Assembly (NCBI GenBank): GCA_029933635.1
Contig: JAOZNS010000018.1
Span: 3,335 to 21,869, forward strand
DNA length: 18,535 bases
Direction: 5' to 3'
Origin: Candidatus Zixiibacteriota bacterium
Lineage (GTDB): Bacteria > Zixibacteria > MSB-5A5 > SM1-73
The notes below the pieces were generated by a model. The model had not been told where the DNA came from. It saw nothing but the letters and a program-made list of their open reading frames with translations, and ran no database searches. Positions within the stretch are counted from its first letter, which is position 1. The number at the start of each line of letters is the position of its first letter. This document shows positions 13,903 to 18,535 of the stretch, in pieces. The translations under genes and the position numbers were made by a program.

Positions 13903-16900
13903 GTGATACATTTCTCTAAAAACAAGGTCTTCATCGCCATTTTGGGGCTGTGTTTGGTGGGTTTGCTGGGGAGTCCGACCTTGGCTGGGATAACCGGAAA
14001 GATATCAGGAAAGGTGATTGACGCTGAGACGGGCACCGAGCTTCCCGGCGCCTCCATTCGTATTGAGGGAACCACTATGGGGAACATGGCTCAGGCGGAT
14101 GGTTCCTACTTCATCATCAACGTTCCTCCTGGAACCTATTCAGTCACCGCCTCTATCATCGGCTACATTCCGGTAACTGTAGAGGGTGTGCAGGTGATCT
14201 CTGACCGCACCACAGAGGTCAACTTCAAGCTGAAAGCCTCTGCCATTGAGGTGAAAGGTGTGGTGGTGAAAGGGGAAAGAGAAGTGATTGAGAAAGATAT
14301 CACCGCCAGCGTTAGAACCATCTCCACCGAGGATATTAAGAACATGCCGGTCAAGGAGATCTCGCAAATCTTGGCCACCCAGGTGGGTTTCGTCACCAAG
14401 GCTAACGAGCTCCATATCCGGGGTGGAAGGGCTGGGGAGGCTTTATACATCGTGGATGGAGTGGAAACCAGAGATCTATTGGGTGGTATAGGAAGGGTCA
14501 CCGGAGGGATGAACGTCTCCTCCTCCAACATCGAAGAGATCTCGGTGATGAAGGGAGGATTTGATGCCGAATACGGCAACGTTCAATCTGCAGTGATAAG
14601 CCTGGTGACCAAGGAAGGTTCAAGCAAAACCACCTCCGGCTACTTTGAATTTCAGACTGACGATTTTGGCACGGATAAGCTGAACAAATATTCCTTCAAC
14701 AGCGATCGAGTGGAGTTCTCCTTAAGTGGACCGGACCCCTTCTTTACCACTCAGTTTCTCCCATCGATTGGGATCAAATTCTTAGGGGAGAAGTTAGCCT
14801 ATTATCTGAGTGGAATAACCTCCAAGACGAACACCTATTACGACGTCAACTCATTTGCTACCCCAACAACCCGGAAAAGATACCGGGTGGATCGCATTCT
14901 GGGATTTGACATCCCTGAGAGGATGAGCAATGAGTACTCCACTACCTTCAAGTTGACCTACAGGGCTTCTGCGGATAAGAAGCTGGTCTTCTCCAACATT
15001 CAAAACTGGGAGCGGTATTCCCTCTACTTTGATCCCTCCGGTGGAGATCCTTTGAAGGAGACGAGGGGAGCGGTAAATGTCTGGCAATATCGCTACACCC
15101 CATCCACCTTACCACAGGTAGAAGCGCACAACAACTCTTTGAGCTTGCTTTTCACCCACAACGTCAGCAAAAGATCATTTTATGAGCTTCGAATCAGCCG
15201 CTACTTCACTGAATATTTCCAGGCACCCGGTGACCCCAACAAGCCAGGTGGACATCTCACCCCGGGTGACTTCACCTTATGGGATTATGTGGAACGTTTC
15301 ACCCCCAGTCAGGATGCCAACTTCAATGGTAAATGGGATGATGCCGAACCTTACCTGGATGTGAACCAGAACGGTGAGTATGACTTGGGAGAACCTTTCC
15401 AAGATATAAATAAGGGCAAAAACGGGGTTTGGGATCCGGGAGAGCCGTTTCAGGATTTAGATGGAAACGGGGAGTTCGATCCCTGGGATAGGTTTGATCC
15501 TTCGATTCACGATCTTCCGGGAGAGGGAAGATGGAACAATGCGGAGAAATTTGATTGGGACTCAGACGATCCTAACGATCCCAACGATGGGGTAGGTGCT
15601 CCGGATGGAAAGTTCAATGAATGGAAACAGCACCAGTCCTGGGGCTCCGGATCCACTTACGGGGTGGATTTCGCCGAACCCTATATAGATGGTGATATAA
15701 ACCTCGGGGAAAATTATATTGACGAGAACAACAACGGCTTATATGATGAAGGAGAATATTTCGAGGACTCAAATGCCAATGGAAAGTATGATGCCCCCAC
15801 CGATATCTGGTCTCCTGGAGTTCCTTATATTGACAGAAATAAAAATGGGAGGTTCGACTTACCCAACGGCAGATGGGACCCTGGAGAGTTCTATTATGAT
15901 ACTAATCATAATGGGAAGTGGGATGGGAAGGATGGCTTTTATGATAGGGGACATGAGAGACGATCCTACTATCACGATAGAAAATCCACCATGCTCACCT
16001 TAAAGTTTGATTTCACCAGCCAGATTAGCAAGGAGCATCAGATCAGAACCGGTATCCTGGTGGAGAGGATGAAGCTTTCTTTCGCTGATCTACGCTATCC
16101 CCATACACATTACGACGGTCCGCCGGATGAGGGTCCTTGGCCGGAGCATGGAGCCTTCCGCGATTTTTACACCCGACGTCCGGTTAGAGGCGCCTATTAT
16201 ATACGGGATAAGATAGAATATGGGGCCATGATTGCCAATCTGGGTTTAAGGTATGACTTCTTCATTCAGTCCGGTGACATCCGGAAGATGAAGGCAGAGG
16301 AGACTCCCACGGAGGAGGAACCCATAGATACCAGGTCCAAGTTTTCTCCTCGAATCGGCGTATCCTATCCCATCACCGATAAGGCTAAGGTATATTTCAA
16401 CTATGGACACTTCTATCAACTGCCTGAACTTCACTGGATGTATATGCAGAAGACCCAGATCGGAGTGGCCCAGTATGGAAATTATAATCTGGATTATATG
16501 AAGCAGATTCAATATGAGCTGGGGGTGGACTACGCCATCTCCTCCAACTACAAGTTAACCGTTTCCGGTTTCTACAAGGATTATTTCGGACAGTTGAATA
16601 CAGATGTGCTCCAGATTGGACCGAAACAGTTTGACTACTGGGCTAACAGCGACTATGGACGGTCCCGAGGTTTGGAATTTGAGTTTAATAAAAGATATGG
16701 GGGATACATCTCCGGGTATGTAAATTATCAGTATGCCTTCGCTTACGGCAAAAGTTCAGTTGAGGCCTCCAATTACTATGCCAGATTTCGAAAGGGGGAA
16801 ATCCCCATTCAGGAGTTTCCACTGGATTGGGACGTGAGGCATCAAATAACCATGAACTTCGACCTGCGGGTGCCTGCCAATGAGCATCCCAAGTTGTTCG

Positions 16901-17307
16901 GGTTCAAACTACCAGATAACTGGGGGATAAATGTGGTCTGGCAGTATAACAGTGGATTTCCTTTCACGCCGGCTGGAAGTTTTCCGGGATTGCACCTTCG
17001 GATTGGGGAGGAACCTTTGCCCAACTCCAAGCGTATGCCTGCCACCAGCAACGTGGACTTAAGATTCAATAAGGATTTCAAAGTCTGGAAGGTTAACTAT
17101 TCCTTCCTGGTATGGATAACCAATCTCTTTGACAAAAAGAACGTTGCCACCGTGTATTCGTCTACCGGTCGTCCTGATACAAACCAGAACTATTTCGATC
17201 AAGCCTTTAACAGCACGGTAGTCTACAGAGGTCAAGAGATCGAGCAGAATCCACTCCATTATGGAGCCGGAAGAAATATCAGACTCGGCCTGTCCATAAA
17301 CTTCTGA
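13903..17307 (+). CDS. TonB-dependent outer-membrane receptor with carboxypeptidase-regulatory-like domain and acidic repeat insertion
   Basis: The product is 1134 residues. An N-terminal signal peptide (core FIAILGLCLVGLLG, cut after TLA) is followed by a carboxypeptidase-regulatory-like domain at about 28-108 (ISGKVIDAETGTELPGASI to DGSYFIINVPPGTYSVTASIIGY). A TonB-box-like VVVKGE comes next, then the plug at about 130-240 with LHIRGGRAGEALYIVDGVE and GGFDAEYGNVQSAVISLVTKEG. The remainder is a beta barrel ending GRNIRLGLSINF with a terminal phenylalanine, the outer-membrane assembly signal. Residues 471-686 are an insertion of DxNxNGxxDxGE-type repeats, probably an extracellular loop. The ligand is unknown; the overall form is SusC-like but no SusD partner is adjacent. 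Start choice: GTG at 13903 has AAAGGAG with 8-nt spacing; an in-frame GTG at 13894 (MSKVIHF) is also possible. Confidence 0.92.
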   Translation: MIHFSKNKVFIAILGLCLVGLLGSPTLAGITGKISGKVIDAETGTELPGASIRIEGTTMGNMAQADGSYFIINVPPGTYSVTASIIGYIPVTVEGVQVISDRTTEVNFKLKASAIEVKGVVVKGEREVIEKDITASVRTISTEDIKNMPVKEISQILATQVGFVTKANELHIRGGRAGEALYIVDGVETRDLLGGIGRVTGGMNVSSSNIEEISVMKGGFDAEYGNVQSAVISLVTKEGSSKTTSGYFEFQTDDFGTDKLNKYSFNSDRVEFSLSGPDPFFTTQFLPSIGIKFLGEKLAYYLSGITSKTNTYYDVNSFATPTTRKRYRVDRILGFDIPERMSNEYSTTFKLTYRASADKKLVFSNIQNWERYSLYFDPSGGDPLKETRGAVNVWQYRYTPSTLPQVEAHNNSLSLLFTHNVSKRSFYELRISRYFTEYFQAPGDPNKPGGHLTPGDFTLWDYVERFTPSQDANFNGKWDDAEPYLDVNQNGEYDLGEPFQDINKGKNGVWDPGEPFQDLDGNGEFDPWDRFDPSIHDLPGEGRWNNAEKFDWDSDDPNDPNDGVGAPDGKFNEWKQHQSWGSGSTYGVDFAEPYIDGDINLGENYIDENNNGLYDEGEYFEDSNANGKYDAPTDIWSPGVPYIDRNKNGRFDLPNGRWDPGEFYYDTNHNGKWDGKDGFYDRGHERRSYYHDRKSTMLTLKFDFTSQISKEHQIRTGILVERMKLSFADLRYPHTHYDGPPDEGPWPEHGAFRDFYTRRPVRGAYYIRDKIEYGAMIANLGLRYDFFIQSGDIRKMKAEETPTEEEPIDTRSKFSPRIGVSYPITDKAKVYFNYGHFYQLPELHWMYMQKTQIGVAQYGNYNLDYMKQIQYELGVDYAISSNYKLTVSGFYKDYFGQLNTDVLQIGPKQFDYWANSDYGRSRGLEFEFNKRYGGYISGYVNYQYAFAYGKSSVEASNYYARFRKGEIPIQEFPLDWDVRHQITMNFDLRVPANEHPKLFGFKLPDNWGINVVWQYNSGFPFTPAGSFPGLHLRIGEEPLPNSKRMPATSNVDLRFNKDFKVWKVNYSFLVWITNLFDKKNVATVYSSTGRPDTNQNYFDQAFNSTVVYRGQEIEQNPLHYGAGRNIRLGLSINF
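15313..15960 (+). repeat. Protein-level tandem acidic calcium-loop-like repeats inside the receptor
   Basis: Clear units begin at 15313 (DANFNGKWDDAEPYL), 15358 (DVNQNGEYDLGEPFQ), 15403 (DINKGKNGVWDPGEPFQ), 15454 (DLDGNGEFDPWDRF), 15721 (DENNNGLYDEGEYFE), 15766 (DSNANGKYD), 15832 (DRNKNGRFD) and 15898 (DTNHNGKWDGKDGFYD). Spacing is 15 residues for several units and 17-22 for others, with a looser section in between. The D-x-N/D-x-N-G-x-x-D core resembles EF-hand, dockerin and thrombospondin type 3 calcium loops. Confidence 0.85.
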
Positions 17308-17338
17308 GATTCAAAGCTTCGATCGTTACTTAGATGCC

Positions 17339-17359
17339 AGGAGGTCAAGAAAGATGTAA
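17339..17359 (+). promoter_or_regulatory. Perfect Shine-Dalgarno followed by ATG-TAA (start-stop) in the leader of the secreted protein gene
   Basis: AGGAGGT at 17339-17345, eight nt, then ATG (17354-17356) directly followed by TAA (17357-17359). It lies 32 nt after the receptor stop and 75 nt before the next start codon. A ribosome could initiate and terminate here without elongation. Confidence 0.45.
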
Positions 17360-17433
17360 GCAATCTTAGAGCAATGGATCTACCAATACGACGGCATAAT
17401 CTGAGAATGGGAATAAGATAAAGGAGAGATCAC

Positions 17434-18535
17434 ATGAGCAAGATTAAATCTGTAGCCTGTTGGTTGGTTCTTTTGGGTATGACGTTGTGGTGTTTCCATG
17501 TGTCTTCATCCAACGCAATCAACATGAGGCCAGAGAGGTCAAAGGAAAAAAGGGAGTTTATCAAACCCGCCAAGCTGACCGCAGGGTTGCCCAATCCCCA
17601 GCAGAGGGTTCATCGAGTGGGCTTGATGTATCTTTGTGTTACCAACTGGGGATTTTTTGGAAGTCAGTCCAGAGATATCAACGAGTCGAAGGGAGGCTGT
17701 TTCAATCCCCATCCGGATGAGGAGTTGGCTGCTCCCTCATGTGAATATCCTCCGAATTCGGGGTTGGAATACTTGTTCCAAGGAGGGTTGTGGATTGGAG
17801 CCATGGTGGATGATCACCCTTATACCAGCGTAGGCTGTGATGGGTGGTTCTGGATTCATGAATTCTGGCCCGAGGCAGGCGATTCAGGAGCAATAAAGGA
17901 AAGAAGCATTCGACCGAATGCTCCCTGCTACTCCCCCGATGCTATCTCCGAACAGGATATAATCGCCGTTTATACTGATACCTCAGCTGATATCCCGCTT
18001 TCTCCCGATCAAATTGATGATTGGGACAACCGCAAGCACTTCCCTTTGGGTTTGCAGATCACTCAGCAGAGCTACTCATGGAGCTACGAATATGCGGAGG
18101 ATTTCGTGCTGATAGACTTCTTCATAAAAAACATCGGGGTGAGAAAGATAAAGGACATGTATATGGGACTTTATATAGATGCGGATGTGTTTCATACCAG
18201 CGAAGATTCTTATGCCGCCGCCCAGGATGACATCTGTGGCTTCAGGCATGTGGTTAGTGATCCTGGAGAGGAGTGGGATTGCTCGGACACGGTCAACTTA
18301 GCCTGGATAGCGGACAACGATGGGCACCAAGTAAAACTGGAAAAGACGGAGAGGATATTCACTCCACAAAGCCCTAACTCTGTCACCGGTGTACGGGTGG
18401 TGAGATCGCCCAAAGCACTTAACTATTCTTTCAACTGGTGGATCTCTAACCAGTCCGGGTTTCCCTTGGATTGGGCCCCCTGGAAGCAGGAGAACCAACA
18501 AAGATGGGCTGAGGAGAACTGTTACGAGCCAGGGA
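17434..18535 (+). CDS. Large secreted protein of unknown function, partial (C-terminus beyond right edge)
   Basis: The frame is open from the ATG at 17434 to the window end, giving 367 codons. AAGGAG at 17421-17426 is 7 nt from the ATG. Residues 1-28 form a signal peptide (core VACWLVLLGMTLWCF, likely cut after SNA); no lipobox. The mature part holds several cysteines and the runs VGLMYLCVTNWGFFGS, GLEYLFQGGLWIGAMVDD, YSPDAISEQDIIAVYTDT, ITQQSYSWSYEYAEDFVLIDFFIKNIG and LYIDADVFH. I recall similar secreted proteins with this order of runs in uncultured FCB-type phyla, always without an assigned role; they often end in a sorting or beta-sandwich domain, which would be off the edge here. It follows the TonB-dependent receptor on the same strand after 126 nt, suggesting a shared task at the cell surface. 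Confidence 0.85.
   Translation, partial: MSKIKSVACWLVLLGMTLWCFHVSSSNAINMRPERSKEKREFIKPAKLTAGLPNPQQRVHRVGLMYLCVTNWGFFGSQSRDINESKGGCFNPHPDEELAAPSCEYPPNSGLEYLFQGGLWIGAMVDDHPYTSVGCDGWFWIHEFWPEAGDSGAIKERSIRPNAPCYSPDAISEQDIIAVYTDTSADIPLSPDQIDDWDNRKHFPLGLQITQQSYSWSYEYAEDFVLIDFFIKNIGVRKIKDMYMGLYIDADVFHTSEDSYAAAQDDICGFRHVVSDPGEEWDCSDTVNLAWIADNDGHQVKLEKTERIFTPQSPNSVTGVRVVRSPKALNYSFNWWISNQSGFPLDWAPWKQENQQRWAEENCYEPG

Noticed and set aside
17434..17517. Possible lipoprotein signal in the secreted protein (cysteine at residue 20)
   Set aside because: The residues before the cysteine are TLW, which does not fit a lipobox; a standard signal peptidase cut after SNA fits better.

Overview
The window looks like chromosomal DNA of an uncultured Gram-negative bacterium, probably from the Fibrobacterota-Chlorobiota-Bacteroidota (FCB) side of the tree or a neighbouring candidate phylum. 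The reasons are: a TonB-dependent receptor with an N-terminal carboxypeptidase-regulatory-like domain and calcium-loop-like insertions, a large secreted protein of a type I recall from such phyla, outer-membrane barrels, moderate GC, and intergenic gaps filled with palindromic repeats. I cannot place it to phylum from sequence alone. The one well-formed promoter (upstream of yceD) is sigma-70-like (TTGACA, 17 nt, TAATAT), not the Bacteroidota TTTG/TAnnTTTG type.

Layout: (1) 1-1351, minus strand: a PpiD/SurA-like periplasmic peptidyl-prolyl isomerase, cut by the left edge. (2) 1896-2852: an outer-membrane beta-barrel of the phenol-degradation MetA-like type; 3110-3910: a CPBP/CAAX-type membrane protease. 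Both look monocistronic and sit between long AT-rich gaps. (3) 4418-12219: the conserved lipid/ribosome cluster yceD, rpmF, plsX, fabH, fabD, fabG, acpP, fabF, rnc. It makes phosphatidic-acid precursors (PlsX) and runs type II fatty acid synthesis (FabD loads malonyl-ACP, FabH starts, FabG reduces, FabF elongates, AcpP carries). L32, YceD and RNase III belong to ribosome assembly and rRNA processing. (4) 12483-13334: a LipM-like octanoyltransferase, which would draw octanoyl groups from the same ACP pool. (5) 13903-17307: a large TonB-dependent receptor with a block of acidic DxNxNGxxDxGE repeats; 17434 to the right edge: a secreted protein of unknown function, cut by the edge.

The most unusual feature is what lies between the fab genes. 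In this cluster the genes normally nearly touch, but here each of three successive junctions (fabH-fabD, fabD-fabG, fabG-acpP) holds a different palindromic repeat. Directly after the third one is a decayed second copy of the 3' end of fabG. Other points worth attention are a promoter placed so that yceD mRNA should be leaderless, a symmetric 7-7-7 palindrome ahead of acpP, a perfect Shine-Dalgarno followed by ATG-TAA between the receptor and the secreted protein, and the calcium-loop-like repeat block in the receptor. I saw no tRNA, rRNA, CRISPR array, transposase or phage gene, and no convincing new multigene system. Most of the window is a housekeeping lipid cluster flanked by envelope proteins.
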